Origin: JAADHY01 sp964428935
Lineage (GTDB): Bacteria > Planctomycetota > Planctomycetia > Planctomycetales > Planctomycetaceae
Assembly (NCBI GenBank): GCA_964428935.1
Contig: CAYSAG010000003.1
Coordinates: 1 to 47,884, forward strand
Reading direction: 5' to 3'
Length of the DNA: 47,884 nt
In this document: positions 1 to 8,831 of the stretch, piece after piece
Position numbering within the stretch: the first letter of the stretch is position 1
Layout of the letters: each line of letters opens with the position of its first letter
Made by a program: the position numbers and the translations under genes
The notes under the pieces: generated by a model
What the model saw: only the letters and a program-made list of their open reading frames with translations
Told to the model about the DNA's origin: nothing
Databases searched by the model: none

Positions 1-228
1 CGACAGCCGGCGGCTGCGAAAAGACCCAACCCACCGCGCCCCTCAGCCGGACGCGGCTCCCTTCACGCCCGCTCCAAGTCGATTTGAACCGCCCCCGAAT
101 CAGATTTCAACGCGGACCGGGCCAGGCAGCAAACCTCAGCGCAGCGACGGCAGCCGAACAGAGCGGCACCGCGACGGCCACTGCGCTGAAACAGCGCCCT
201 CGAAAGCCCGTGAGCGGCCTCGCCCACC

Positions 229-573
229 TCACCGCAAGAAGCCCCGCTCTTGTCTGGACGACAGGCAGCGGCGCAAGCAGCCGAGCAGTTCGTAGAGGTG
301 AGGTTCCAGAATCCGGTAGACGGCCTTGCCCCCGACAGTTTCGGAACTGACCAACTGAGCCGATCGGAGAATTCGGAGTTGCTGGGAGACAACCGGTTGA
401 GCCACTCCGAGCCGGGCAGCCAGCTCGCTCACGTGCACCGGACTGCGGCTCAATTCGCTAATGATTCGCAGACGCAGCGGGTGCCCAAGCGACTTGAACA
501 GCTCAGCCGCGAAAGCTGCCTCTTCCTGGGTCAATGGCACGTGGCATTCCGGACCGCGGCGTTGATTCTGCAT
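229..573 (-). CDS. ArsR/SmtB-family winged-helix transcriptional regulator
   Basis: This 114-residue protein is the usual size of an ArsR-type repressor. Residues 20-95 form a winged helix: FKSLGHPLRLRIISEL is the typical ArsR opening, VSELAARLGVAQPVVSQQL is the recognition helix region, and a GGKAVYRI wing follows. The ELCVCDL metal site of the recognition helix is absent. The only cysteines are one near residue 10 and two near the C-terminus (CLRRC), so it could sense a metal through terminal cysteines or something else entirely. It stands alone: the 228 bases downstream hold no gene I can support and the next upstream gene is on the same strand 450 bases away. A sigma70-like promoter lies about 75-100 bases before the start. 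The ligand and target genes are not visible from context. Confidence 0.9.
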   Translation of the reverse strand: MQNQRRGPECHVPLTQEEAAFAAELFKSLGHPLRLRIISELSRSPVHVSELAARLGVAQPVVSQQLRILRSAQLVSSETVGGKAVYRILEPHLYELLGCLRRCLSSRQERGFLR

Positions 574-1025
574 GACTCAAGCTTTCCTGTCTGCTGCTCC
601 CCGGACGCTCTCGGCCGTGGCCTGCACGGTGAGCAGAAACAGGCATATTCTAACGTCTCTTTCATGAGTTTTAACAGGGCACCGGTACCAATTGCTGATT
701 ACGTTCTCGAAAATTCTGGTGAAGAGCCACCAGAGGGTTTCAGGAACGGACGAGGGTGGTGTAGCCCCACGGCCCGGCGGTCGCCACAGCCACCGCGGTC
801 CTCGGACCTGGCCATTGTTCGTCCGCTGCAGGCGCTTTGGTCCGGACAGCGGTCCGTCCGCGTGGGGACGCGGTGCCTCGCGTCCGCGTCACGTGGCCAC
901 CGTCCCGCGTCCCGAATTTCCGAATGCCGAACTCCAAGTTCCAGACCTGCCGTGCCCACGACGAGACGCTCCCGCGCCACTCGCGGACGCCTCTTTTCCC
1001 AAAACGCCCTCCCCAGCTCGTTGCG
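574..1025. other. Intergenic, 452 bases
   Basis: Apart from the putative arsR promoter at 647-674 I see no gene, RNA or clear repeat. The open frames that cross it have no ribosome binding site and low-complexity Arg/Pro/Ser-rich translations. Confidence 0.6.
647..674 (-). promoter_or_regulatory. Putative sigma70-type promoter of the arsR-like gene
   Basis: On the minus strand a TTAAAA (-35, 4 of 6 consensus) is followed after 16 bases by TAGAAT (-10, 5 of 6), about 75 bases before the ATG at 573. It sits in an AT-rich island within otherwise GC-rich DNA, which supports it. This is inferred from sequence only. Confidence 0.4.
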
Positions 1026-2498
1026 TCAGCCGTACAAGTACAGCAGGCAATCGGCGGCAAAGGGCGGGGTGAGCTGCACCCGGCCGGAGGTGGCTACGGC
1101 GGTGGCGTGTTTTGTCCGGCCGGTGTTCGGGTCGAACCACTCCACGGTCAGCCGGCTTGGTTTTTTGTGGTCACCGAGGCCGTGGACCGTGACCGGCTGG
1201 GAGGACGGCACGTAGACCAAGTACTGCCGACCAGGCCACGCCAGGCAGAAGCGAGTCGACGCCAGGTCGGGCCGGGGTCGCATTTGGTTCAGGTGGACGC
1301 GTCGAGCGTAACGGAGGGCGTAGCCCAAGCTGCGTCGAATGGGTTCCCACCGAGCGTCGGCTTCTCCGTCCAAGACACGGCCGTGGTACGGGTCCATGAA
1401 CAGCGGGTTGTGTCCCCGCGTGAAGGTCTTCCAGACCCAAGCTTGGTTTCCGCCGACGCCCCACAGGTGGTCGGTGTCCGACAGAACGACTTTCTTTCCG
1501 TCGGCCGGTGGCGGGTCGTCTCGGTACCCGCCTTCGTGGTTGGGTGAAATCCAATCGGCCGGGCTGTCGAACAGCGTTTGGTTGCTGCCGCCTTTGTACT
1601 GGAAGGTCATGCCGACCGGGTGCTGCTTCGGCTTCGACTGCTCTCGCTTCTTGATGTGTCGAATGACGAAGTACTGCCACTCGGTCGAGGCGGGGTGGTT
1701 CTCGTTCGAGATTTCGAACAGCACGTTGTCCAGGTCGTTCAGCGTGTCGACCATTTTGTCGACGTAGCGAAGCTGCAGCTCCGTGACCTGCGAGTACTTC
1801 AGTTCGTGGATTTCCAGCCCGCGGCCGTCGGCCGGAAGTCCCAAATGGTTGACGTTGTTTTCGGGGTGGAAGGGGTGGGACCGCCAGCCGTCGGGAGCGA
1901 ACTGCAGTCCCCAGCCCTCGAACAGCATGACCGAAACGTAAATTCCGCGACGGCCCGCCGCTTCGACTCGCGAGCGGATTCGTTGGAAGAAGCGTTCGTC
2001 GAATCGAGTGAGGTCGAAGCGAGGTTTTCCGTCGGTGGCCAGTCCCGGGCCGGTCCGTGGCCAAGGGTGGGGCGCGACGTTGTGGACCACGTCCTTGCGC
2101 AGTCGGCCTCGCATTTGCCTCACGTCCCACCGGAACAACTCCCACCGCCAGCCCCGGACAAAGTTGTGCCCGAGTCGGCTTAGCCACTGCAAGTAGGCGT
2201 CGAAGTCAAACGGGCGCGGTGGGTCTTCCGGCCCCATGTCCACCAAGTTGTTCCACGTGTGGGCTCCGGTCAGCAGGACCGCCCGGCCCTCGGCGTCTTC
2301 GAAGTAGCGCGGGTTGTCTTGACAGACGCGAAGCGGCCCCGAGGCGGGCCCGCCGCTCGAAGCCGGCTCGCGGTCGGCCTCTTGCGACCCCCTTGTCCTT
2401 GCTTGGCCCGAACCGCTCAGCGGACCGGCGGCCAGCCACACGCCGGCTGCTCCTTTGGCCACAGCGTCCAGAAAAGCTCGTCGTGTTTGTGTTTGCAT
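1026..2498 (-). CDS. Exported glycoside-hydrolase-like (GH-A clan type) protein with Tat-like signal
   Basis: The 490-residue product starts with a twin-arginine-like signal (TRRAFLDAVAKGAAG at residues 4-18, then a hydrophobic stretch), so export in folded form is likely. The start at 2498 is set by an AGAGGAGG ribosome binding site; the longer frame upstream overlaps the preceding gene. The body looks like a TIM-barrel hydrolase of the DUF4038-like or putative-collagen-binding group: FDFDAYLQWLSRLGHNFVRGW near the N-terminus, VLFEISNEN (candidate acid/base Glu) in the middle, then SDTDHLWG and GHNPLFMDPY. The C-terminal 80 residues resemble a small beta domain (YLVYVPSSQPVTVHGLG). The usual nucleophile Glu is not obvious. 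It is second in an operon, 44 bases after the DUF5060 protein. The substrate is unknown; a plant or algal polysaccharide is a guess. Confidence 0.75.
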   Translation of the reverse strand: MQTQTRRAFLDAVAKGAAGVWLAAGPLSGSGQARTRGSQEADREPASSGGPASGPLRVCQDNPRYFEDAEGRAVLLTGAHTWNNLVDMGPEDPPRPFDFDAYLQWLSRLGHNFVRGWRWELFRWDVRQMRGRLRKDVVHNVAPHPWPRTGPGLATDGKPRFDLTRFDERFFQRIRSRVEAAGRRGIYVSVMLFEGWGLQFAPDGWRSHPFHPENNVNHLGLPADGRGLEIHELKYSQVTELQLRYVDKMVDTLNDLDNVLFEISNENHPASTEWQYFVIRHIKKREQSKPKQHPVGMTFQYKGGSNQTLFDSPADWISPNHEGGYRDDPPPADGKKVVLSDTDHLWGVGGNQAWVWKTFTRGHNPLFMDPYHGRVLDGEADARWEPIRRSLGYALRYARRVHLNQMRPRPDLASTRFCLAWPGRQYLVYVPSSQPVTVHGLGDHKKPSRLTVEWFDPNTGRTKHATAVATSGRVQLTPPFAADCLLYLYG

Positions 2499-2542
2499 GC
2501 CGGTTGCCTCCTCTGGTCGTTGTGTCGATTTGAGGTCCCTTT

Positions 2543-4834
2543 TCAGAAACCGCTTTTCGGCCCGTTCGCCTCCTCCGGCGACGCCGGCACGACGTGACAA
2601 GCCACGTCGCGCTGGAAGTCGGGAACGGAAACGGACAGCGTCCCGCCGTCGCAGCGACTCAGCCGCTTGGCCAACCGCCGGCCGGACCACGTGTCCCACC
2701 ACTGCACCAGGTACGAACCGTCCGCCAGTCCCGCAACCTGGACGCGACACCCCCGAATCGGCTCGCGGCTCCGCTGTTCGACCACCGTCCGGTACCAAGC
2801 TGCGGTCGTGTTGAACAGCCAGAGGTGGGCTTGCCGGCCGGTGGCCAAACCGACCACCGTCACTCGCTCGTCCGACGCCGAAGCCGAAGCCCGGCGCAGC
2901 GCCGGGTCACCGAACGGCACCTCGTGCAAGAAAGCGGCCAGCGGCTTGTAGTGACGGTAGGCGTCCATTCGGTCCAGCCGCTCCCACCACCAGAACAGCG
3001 CCGTTCCAGCAAGGCCGGACAGCGACGAGGCCCACAGAGCGTTGTGGAAGTGGGACAGCGACCGGTCTTTGCGCATGTCCGGACTCTCGCGCCACCGGGG
3101 TGTCGCCAGCCCGAACTCGGCCAGCAGAGCCGGCTTCGCCTTCGGCAGGTTCCGCCTGAGCAGCTCCACGCGCTGCAGCACCACCCGAACTTCGTCCTTC
3201 CAGTCGTTGTTCTTGTCGGTGGGGCGAATGTAGTGGTGTTCGTTGGCCACGTCGAGCTCCGGGTGTCGCCATTCCCGAGGGTTCGAGTGCCACGAGCTGG
3301 TCGTTCGAGGACGGCCGTACGGGTCGAGTTGGCGAAGGGTGTGTCCGAGGCTGGAGTAGAACGGGTCGGTGGGCAGCCGCGGGTCGACCTCGTTGAAGTA
3401 CTCCCACACGGCCACCGCTCGCGACGCCCCCCAACGTCCGACGGCGTAGCGGAACAGCCAACGAGCGTGTCGGACGGCGTCTTCGTACTCGGGCGTCCCG
3501 GGCTGCCTCAGGCGCCTCATGTACGTGTTGCGAAGCGGCCCCGACAGAAAGCACAACTGCAGGTAAACGCCGTAGCGTTCCGCCAACTCGACGACTTGGT
3601 CCAGCAGGAACGCGTCGCGCTGGTTGTAACGTCCCCACTCCGGCTGCTCCAGCTTCGCCTCCGGCAGAAGCTCCGGGCCGCCCGCCGCTTCTCGCAACGA
3701 GACGTCGGCCAACCACACGGTCCCCGAGCCGACCAGGCGAAACAGGCCGCGTCGCAGCCACCACTGGTCGGCTCCCGTCGTGAATTGGCAGCGGAACGGC
3801 TTCCAGCGTGAGCCGCCGGCGAACGGACCGTAACGCCGTCCGTTCAGTTCGACCAACAGTCCCGCTCCCCCGTCGCTCCGAAACCGACCCGACAGGCAGT
3901 AGGTCGTTTTCGGACGCAGCGCGACCGGGCGGGGAGGCGACAGCGTCTGCGTGCTGTTGGACGAGCTGTCCAAGCGAACGCACAGCCGCGGCGACGCTTG
4001 TCCGTCGCCACTCGGAGCTGGAACAATCGGCGAACTCCTTTGCCAACTGCGTCGCCACGCGCTGCGACGACCTTCAATGCACAAGGCCCAGTCCCCGCAG
4101 CCGGTCCACACCCGCACGAAATTCGCACCGTTCTGGCTCAGCCGCCGAAACACCTCCTCCAACTTCTCGGTGTCGCGGACGTACTGCTGACCAAACAGAA
4201 AGGCCAAGTTCTGCCCGACGGCAAAGAACGGCTCACCGTCCGTGAACTGCAAGAACCGCGGGTTGGAACGGCCCACTCGCACAAACCCGTGCCACTGGGA
4301 CGGAACGCAGCGGAAGGCGACGGTGTTCGACCGTCGCGTGCCGAGCTCGTCCCGCACTTCGACCACAGCCGTGTGTGGGCCGACTTGAGTGGGAGCAAAC
4401 CGGGCCAGCCACCGTCCGGGGCCGGCCGGGTAGAGCCAGTCGGAACGGGTCCGGCCGTCGGGAATTCGACGGTGTTCGAACGGTTCGGCGTAAAAAGCCG
4501 GGACCCGCACCGCCCGACCGTCCGGACACGAGACGACCAAGTCCACCGCAACCTGGTCGGCGTCGTACGGGTTCTCGTAACTACGGCCCGGCTCGACCGA
4601 AAACTCAATCGTTTCGAACCGACGCACTTGGCTCAGTCGGCTCGACAGCCGGACCGGCGGCTTCAGGTCGGCCGCGGTGCGGACGGCGTCCGCCGGGTCG
4701 GCTCGCAGTGACCCGAGTGTCGTGAGCGCCGCCAGCAGAAAGGGAAGAATGAAAGAGGCGGTCCGACCGAGCTCCGTGGGTCTGGCAAACAACGGACGGT
4801 CGGGCAGACGGGCCGACGCGGACGGCACGCTCAT
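2543..4834 (-). CDS. DUF5060 glycoside-hydrolase-like protein with inserted carbohydrate-binding-like domain
   Basis: This 763-residue secreted protein has a GAGGAGG site 7 bases before its ATG and a signal sequence with a hydrophobic core near residues 27-43. Residues 68-175 match the DUF5060 immunoglobulin-like domain (SYENPYDADQVAVDLVVSCP, then WLYPAGPGRWLARFAP). A TIM-barrel catalytic domain begins near 195 (FFAVGQNLAFLFG, NFVRVWTG) and carries a clan GH-A style acid/base Glu in EYFNEVD (E482) and a nucleophile candidate in LLAEFG (E573). Between the second and third barrel strands, residues about 285-382 form a separate beta-rich segment (KTTYCLSGRFRS through GTVWLADVSL) that looks like a CBM4/9-type carbohydrate-binding module. 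The C-terminus is a beta domain. It leads an operon with the Tat-exported hydrolase downstream. The substrate cannot be read from the sequence. Confidence 0.8.
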   Translation of the reverse strand: MSVPSASARLPDRPLFARPTELGRTASFILPFLLAALTTLGSLRADPADAVRTAADLKPPVRLSSRLSQVRRFETIEFSVEPGRSYENPYDADQVAVDLVVSCPDGRAVRVPAFYAEPFEHRRIPDGRTRSDWLYPAGPGRWLARFAPTQVGPHTAVVEVRDELGTRRSNTVAFRCVPSQWHGFVRVGRSNPRFLQFTDGEPFFAVGQNLAFLFGQQYVRDTEKLEEVFRRLSQNGANFVRVWTGCGDWALCIEGRRSAWRRSWQRSSPIVPAPSGDGQASPRLCVRLDSSSNSTQTLSPPRPVALRPKTTYCLSGRFRSDGGAGLLVELNGRRYGPFAGGSRWKPFRCQFTTGADQWWLRRGLFRLVGSGTVWLADVSLREAAGGPELLPEAKLEQPEWGRYNQRDAFLLDQVVELAERYGVYLQLCFLSGPLRNTYMRRLRQPGTPEYEDAVRHARWLFRYAVGRWGASRAVAVWEYFNEVDPRLPTDPFYSSLGHTLRQLDPYGRPRTTSSWHSNPREWRHPELDVANEHHYIRPTDKNNDWKDEVRVVLQRVELLRRNLPKAKPALLAEFGLATPRWRESPDMRKDRSLSHFHNALWASSLSGLAGTALFWWWERLDRMDAYRHYKPLAAFLHEVPFGDPALRRASASASDERVTVVGLATGRQAHLWLFNTTAAWYRTVVEQRSREPIRGCRVQVAGLADGSYLVQWWDTWSGRRLAKRLSRCDGGTLSVSVPDFQRDVACHVVPASPEEANGPKSGF

Positions 4835-5235
4835 TTCTTCGCCTCCTCACCCACAGACTGCGACGTTTTTGGGCCGGCTTGGGCGGTGCGACAGCCTCGG
4901 TTTCCGCCCTCTCACCCGCAAAGGCACCTTCGGTAGGTTGCCGCGCACGCCGGTGTCGTGCAAGCCAGGGAGACTTGTCGGGCGCGACCGAGACGGTGCA
5001 GCGGCCTCTTGCATGGGGCATCCTTTTCACCGAGTGAATGAGTTGCCATAATACCCGCGCGGCTGCCCGACCAGCGAACGTGCGGATTCGCGCTCAAAAC
5101 TGGGCGACCCTGACACAGTTTTGCCAAAAGTGCTCAACCGGGCGCTCCGTTCCGCACACAAAACAGTTTCTTGACATTGGCGTTCGCGGCGGACGAGCAG
5201 GTGCTGGTCGCAACTTGTGTTCCAAGGGCGGGTCG
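4835..5235. other. Divergent intergenic region, 401 bases
   Basis: This spacer separates the minus-strand hydrolase operon from the plus-strand CBS gene. A TATTAT hexamer on the minus strand at 5048-5053 could be a -10 for the hydrolase operon, but no good -35 precedes it. A TTGACA on the plus strand at 5174-5179 has no matching -10. No gene seen. Confidence 0.5.
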
Positions 5236-5721
5236 ATGCAAGCGGAATCCAGCGGCGACGAACTGATTCGGTTGTTCCGGTCCACCAAGATTGGAGAACT
5301 GCCAATCAAGAGCTGCCCGGTGTTGCGGCCGGACCAGACGGTCGGTGAAGCTGTGGCAGCCATGCGGGAGCAGAGACGCGGAACGACGCTGGTTTGTGAA
5401 GGCGACCGAATCGTCGGCATTTTCACGGAGCGGGACTGGTTGCGTCTGGTCGACCAAGGCGGCCCGCGGAGTCAACCGTTGTCGGACGTCATGACTCGGT
5501 CTCCCCAAACGCTCAGCGTGGACGACCCGGTTCAGCAGGCGGTGGCGTTGATGGACCGGGGTCGCTACCGGCGAATTGCCGTTGTCGACCCGGACGGGAA
5601 GCCGCTGGGAATCATCGACGTCAAAACGATTGTGCATTTCATCGTGGAGCACATTCCCGAGGCTGTGTACACTCAGGCGTCTCGGTCGCAGACGACGGCC
5701 GAGCAGCCGGAAGGGGCGTGA
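5236..5721 (+). CDS. CBS-domain-pair protein
   Basis: The 161-residue protein is almost only two CBS motifs. The first spans about residues 22-78 (CPVLRPDQTVGEAVAAM, then GIFTERD) and the second about 85-142 (SPQTLSVDDPVQQAVALM, then RYRRIAVVD and GIIDVKT). CBS pairs bind adenine nucleotides or related ligands and usually gate a partner protein. The start at 5236 was chosen because homology-like sequence begins there and the longer frame upstream is low-complexity; the ribosome binding site is weak. It lies 190 bases before korA on the same strand, and a second CBS protein follows korB, so a role in sensing energy state for the oxidoreductase is a reasonable inference. No DNA-binding or enzymatic domain is attached. 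Confidence 0.88.
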   Translation: MQAESSGDELIRLFRSTKIGELPIKSCPVLRPDQTVGEAVAAMREQRRGTTLVCEGDRIVGIFTERDWLRLVDQGGPRSQPLSDVMTRSPQTLSVDDPVQQAVALMDRGRYRRIAVVDPDGKPLGIIDVKTIVHFIVEHIPEAVYTQASRSQTTAEQPEGA

Positions 5722-5911
5722 ACGGCGACGGGGCTCGGAGAAACCGTGGCGGGGACGCAAGAGCAACGCTCGAAGAAGCGACCAAGCGTCTGTTCGGGCA
5801 CGAGGCGGAAACAAGCCTTCCGGGCGAAGGGAAACGGCGACTTGCCGTAGTCTGTCATTCCTCAACGTCTTTGGCCTCTGGGCCACCGAACAACGAGGGG
5901 GTTAAACGACA

Positions 5912-7786
5912 ATGGCTTCCACCGACGTGGCCTCATCCAAAGGGAAGTCGGTTCGCACTGAAGAGCGAGACACGATTGTCGTGCGCCTGTCGGGCGACAG
6001 CGGCGACGGCATGCAGCTGGCCGGCTCGCAGCTGACCAACGTGTCGGCCGTTCTGGGAAACGACGTCTGCACGTTTCCGGACTACCCGGCGGAGATTCGC
6101 GCACCGGCCGGTACGCTGGCTGGCGTGAGCGGCTTTCAGTTGTGTTTTTCCGAGCGGGACATTTACACGCCGGGCGATGAACTGGACGCCTTGGTGGCCA
6201 TGAACCCGGCCGCGCTGAAGGTCAACCTGCCCGACTTGAAGCCCGGCGGCGTGCTCATTGTCAACGAAGACTCGTTCGACACCAAAAATCTGGAGAAGGC
6301 CCGTTACGACTCGAACCCGCTGGAAGACCAGAAGGTGCTGTCGGCGTACCAGGTCTACAAGATTCCCATGACCCGCCTGACGCGGGACGCCGTCGAGGGG
6401 CTGGGCCTTTCGCAGAAAGAGGCGGACCGGTGTAAGAACTTCTTCGCTTTGGGAGTCGTCTACTGGCTATTTGAACGCGACCCGAAGCCGACCGAGGAGT
6501 GGGTTCGCCGGAAGTTCGCTCAGAACCCGCAAATTGCCGAAGCGAACCTGCGGGCGCTGCGGGCCGGACGCAATTACGCCGAGTCGACGGAAATGTTCAC
6601 GGTCCGCTACCGAGTGGGACCGGCCAAACTGCCTCCGGGGACGTACCGGCAGCTGACAGGCAACGAAGCAACGGCTTACGGCTTGGCGACCATTGCCAAG
6701 ATTTCGGGCAAGAGTTTGTTCTTCGCCGGCTACCCGATTACGCCGGCCAGCGACATTCTGCACACGCTGGCTCGGCTGAAGAACTTCGGCGTGCGGACGT
6801 TCCAGGCCGAAGACGAAATTGCGGCCATGGCGGCCGTGGTCGGCGCGGCCTTCGCCGGCGAGCTGGCTGCGACGGCCACCAGTGGTCCGGGCTTGTGTCT
6901 GAAGGCAGAAGCCATTGGGCTGGGAGTCATGGCCGAGCTGCCCATGGTCATTGTGAACGTGCAGCGGGGCGGTCCGAGCACGGGGTTGCCGACCAAGACG
7001 GAACAGTCCGACCTGTTCATGGCGTTGTTCGGCCGACACGGTGACTGCCCGGTCCCCGTTCTGGCAGCCGCTTCTCCGGCCGACTGCTTCTACATGGTGC
7101 AGGAAGCCATGCGGATTGCCGTCGAGTTCATGGTGCCGGTCATCCTGCTGACGGACGGGTATATCGGCAACGGCGCGGAACCGTGGCGAATTCCAGACGA
7201 CTCGGAGCTGAAGCCGCTGAAGATCGAACACCCGACTCAGCCGAACTCGGACAAGGGCTTCTTGCCGTACAAGCGGGACGAGCGGCTGGTGCGGCCGTGG
7301 GTGCGTCTGGGTACGCCAGGACTGGAACACCGGATTGGTGGACTGGAAAAGTCCGACGTGACCGGCACGGTCGACTACTCGCCCGAAAACCACCAGAAAA
7401 TGACCCTGATTCGGAAGAAGAAGGTCGAGAACGTCGTCGAGACGATTCCCGACCAAGAGGTCATGGGGCCGGACTCGGGCGAGCTGCTGGTCGTCAGCTG
7501 GGGTGGAACGTACGGAGCGGTCCGCGAGGCGGTCGAGCATTGTCAGGGACAGGGCCTCTCGGTCGCCCACGCTCACCTGCGGTACCTGAACCCGTTCCCG
7601 AAAAACCTGGGGCAGCTGCTCGGCCGGTACAAGAAGATTCTGGTGCCGGAGCTCAACACCGGACAACTTCGCTTCGTCCTCCAGGGAACCTACTTGGTTC
7701 CGGTCGAGGGCTTGAATAAGGTTCAGGGCAAGCCGTTCCGGGTGAAGGAAGTCGTCGACAAGATTCATTCCATGCTGGAAAGTTAG
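5912..7786 (+). CDS. korA: 2-oxoacid:ferredoxin oxidoreductase alpha subunit (gamma-alpha fusion)
   Basis: This 624-residue protein has the fused gamma-alpha architecture of KorA. Residues about 22-210 are the gamma domain (VVRLSGDSGDGMQLAG, DYPAEIRAPAG). The pyrimidine-binding alpha domain begins near 249 (GNEATAYGLA, FAGYPITPASDI, AEDEIAAMAAVVGA, ATSGPG, QRGGPSTGLPTKTEQSDL), followed by the transketolase C-terminal-type domain. With KorB it oxidatively decarboxylates a 2-oxoacid, most likely 2-oxoglutarate, to acyl-CoA and CO2 while reducing ferredoxin in the cytoplasm. A GAGGGGG site precedes the ATG. korB starts 4 bases after its stop. No separate ferredoxin-type delta subunit is encoded nearby. 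Substrate preference (2-oxoglutarate versus another oxoacid) cannot be settled by eye. Isoleucine is strikingly ATT-biased: 20 of its 23 Ile codons. Confidence 0.95.
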   Translation: MASTDVASSKGKSVRTEERDTIVVRLSGDSGDGMQLAGSQLTNVSAVLGNDVCTFPDYPAEIRAPAGTLAGVSGFQLCFSERDIYTPGDELDALVAMNPAALKVNLPDLKPGGVLIVNEDSFDTKNLEKARYDSNPLEDQKVLSAYQVYKIPMTRLTRDAVEGLGLSQKEADRCKNFFALGVVYWLFERDPKPTEEWVRRKFAQNPQIAEANLRALRAGRNYAESTEMFTVRYRVGPAKLPPGTYRQLTGNEATAYGLATIAKISGKSLFFAGYPITPASDILHTLARLKNFGVRTFQAEDEIAAMAAVVGAAFAGELAATATSGPGLCLKAEAIGLGVMAELPMVIVNVQRGGPSTGLPTKTEQSDLFMALFGRHGDCPVPVLAAASPADCFYMVQEAMRIAVEFMVPVILLTDGYIGNGAEPWRIPDDSELKPLKIEHPTQPNSDKGFLPYKRDERLVRPWVRLGTPGLEHRIGGLEKSDVTGTVDYSPENHQKMTLIRKKKVENVVETIPDQEVMGPDSGELLVVSWGGTYGAVREAVEHCQGQGLSVAHAHLRYLNPFPKNLGQLLGRYKKILVPELNTGQLRFVLQGTYLVPVEGLNKVQGKPFRVKEVVDKIHSMLES

Positions 7787-7790
7787 GTCC

Positions 7791-8810
7791 ATGAACGCGC
7801 AGGCCACAACACTCACGCCGAAAGACTTCGCCAGCGACCAGGAAATTCGGTGGTGCCCGCGGTGCGGAGACTACTCGATCATTGCTCAGGTGAAGAAAGT
7901 CTTGCCGACGCTGGGGGTGCCGAAGGAGAAGTTCGTGTTCGTCTCGGGAATCGGTTGCTCCAGCCGGTTTCCGTACTACGTCAGCACGTACGGCTTTCAC
8001 GGCATTCACGGCCGAGCTCCCGCCATTGCTTCGGGCATCAAGCTGTGTCGTCCGGACCTGCAGGTTTGGGTGACGACGGGTGACGGCGACGCGCTGTCCA
8101 TTGGTGGCAACCACCTGATTCACGCCGTGCGCCGCAACGTCGACATCAAAATCGTTCTGTTCAACAACCAGATTTACGGGCTGACCAAGGGACAGCTTTC
8201 GCCGACCAGTCCGTTGGGCAAACGAACACGGACGACTCCCTACGGCTCCATCGACAACCCGTTCAACGCGCTGTCGGTGGTGATTGGAGCCGGGGCGACG
8301 TTCGCCGCTCGGGCGGTCGACGTCGACATTCAGCACTTGGCCCACGTGCTGGAACGAGCCGCTCGGCACCGCGGCACGGCGTTCGTCGAGGTCTACCAGG
8401 ACTGCAATGTGTTCAACACGGGGGCCTACAGCTACGCGACGAACCGGGCGGAGAAGGCCGAGCACGTCGTTTACTTGGAACACGGCAAGCCGTTGATTTT
8501 CGGCAAGAACCGCGACAAGGGCATTCGGCTAAACGACAAGGGCTTGCCCGAAGTCGTGAAGCTGGGTGACGGCGTCAGCGAAGAAGACCTGATTGTCCAC
8601 GACGAGGCTTCCCCTCAGCCCACGCTGGCCTTTCTGTTGGCTCAAATGCGGTACCCCGAGTTTCCGGAGCCGCTGGGCGTGTTCCGGTGCGTGCAGCGGC
8701 CCAGCTACGAGGCGGCCATGGAAGAGCAAATGCGTGAGGTCACGGAGAAGGAGGGCGAAGGGGACCTGCAGAAGCTGTTCCGCAGCGGCGACACATGGAC
8801 CGTCGAGTGA
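7791..8810 (+). CDS. korB: 2-oxoacid:ferredoxin oxidoreductase beta subunit
   Basis: The 339-residue beta subunit binds thiamine diphosphate. The TPP motif is visible as TTGDGDALSIGGNH with a downstream FNNQIYG. Four cysteines sit where two-subunit KorB enzymes hold a single [4Fe-4S] cluster: C22 and C25 in WCPRCGD, C56 in GIGCSS and C205 in QDCNVFN. The protein lacks the extra ferredoxin domain of four-subunit enzymes, so electrons should leave to an external ferredoxin. Translational coupling with korA is likely given the 4-base gap. A zinc-ribbon/CBS protein starts 21 bases after the stop and is probably cotranscribed. Length and motifs are normal for the family. Confidence 0.95.
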   Translation: MNAQATTLTPKDFASDQEIRWCPRCGDYSIIAQVKKVLPTLGVPKEKFVFVSGIGCSSRFPYYVSTYGFHGIHGRAPAIASGIKLCRPDLQVWVTTGDGDALSIGGNHLIHAVRRNVDIKIVLFNNQIYGLTKGQLSPTSPLGKRTRTTPYGSIDNPFNALSVVIGAGATFAARAVDVDIQHLAHVLERAARHRGTAFVEVYQDCNVFNTGAYSYATNRAEKAEHVVYLEHGKPLIFGKNRDKGIRLNDKGLPEVVKLGDGVSEEDLIVHDEASPQPTLAFLLAQMRYPEFPEPLGVFRCVQRPSYEAAMEEQMREVTEKEGEGDLQKLFRSGDTWTVE

Positions 8811-8831
8811 AAAAGGGTGGAGGGCGACCGA

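Noticed and set aside
5174..5202. Promoter starting at a perfect TTGACA before the CBS gene
   Set aside because: At 16-18 bases downstream there is only GC-rich sequence with no -10-like hexamer.
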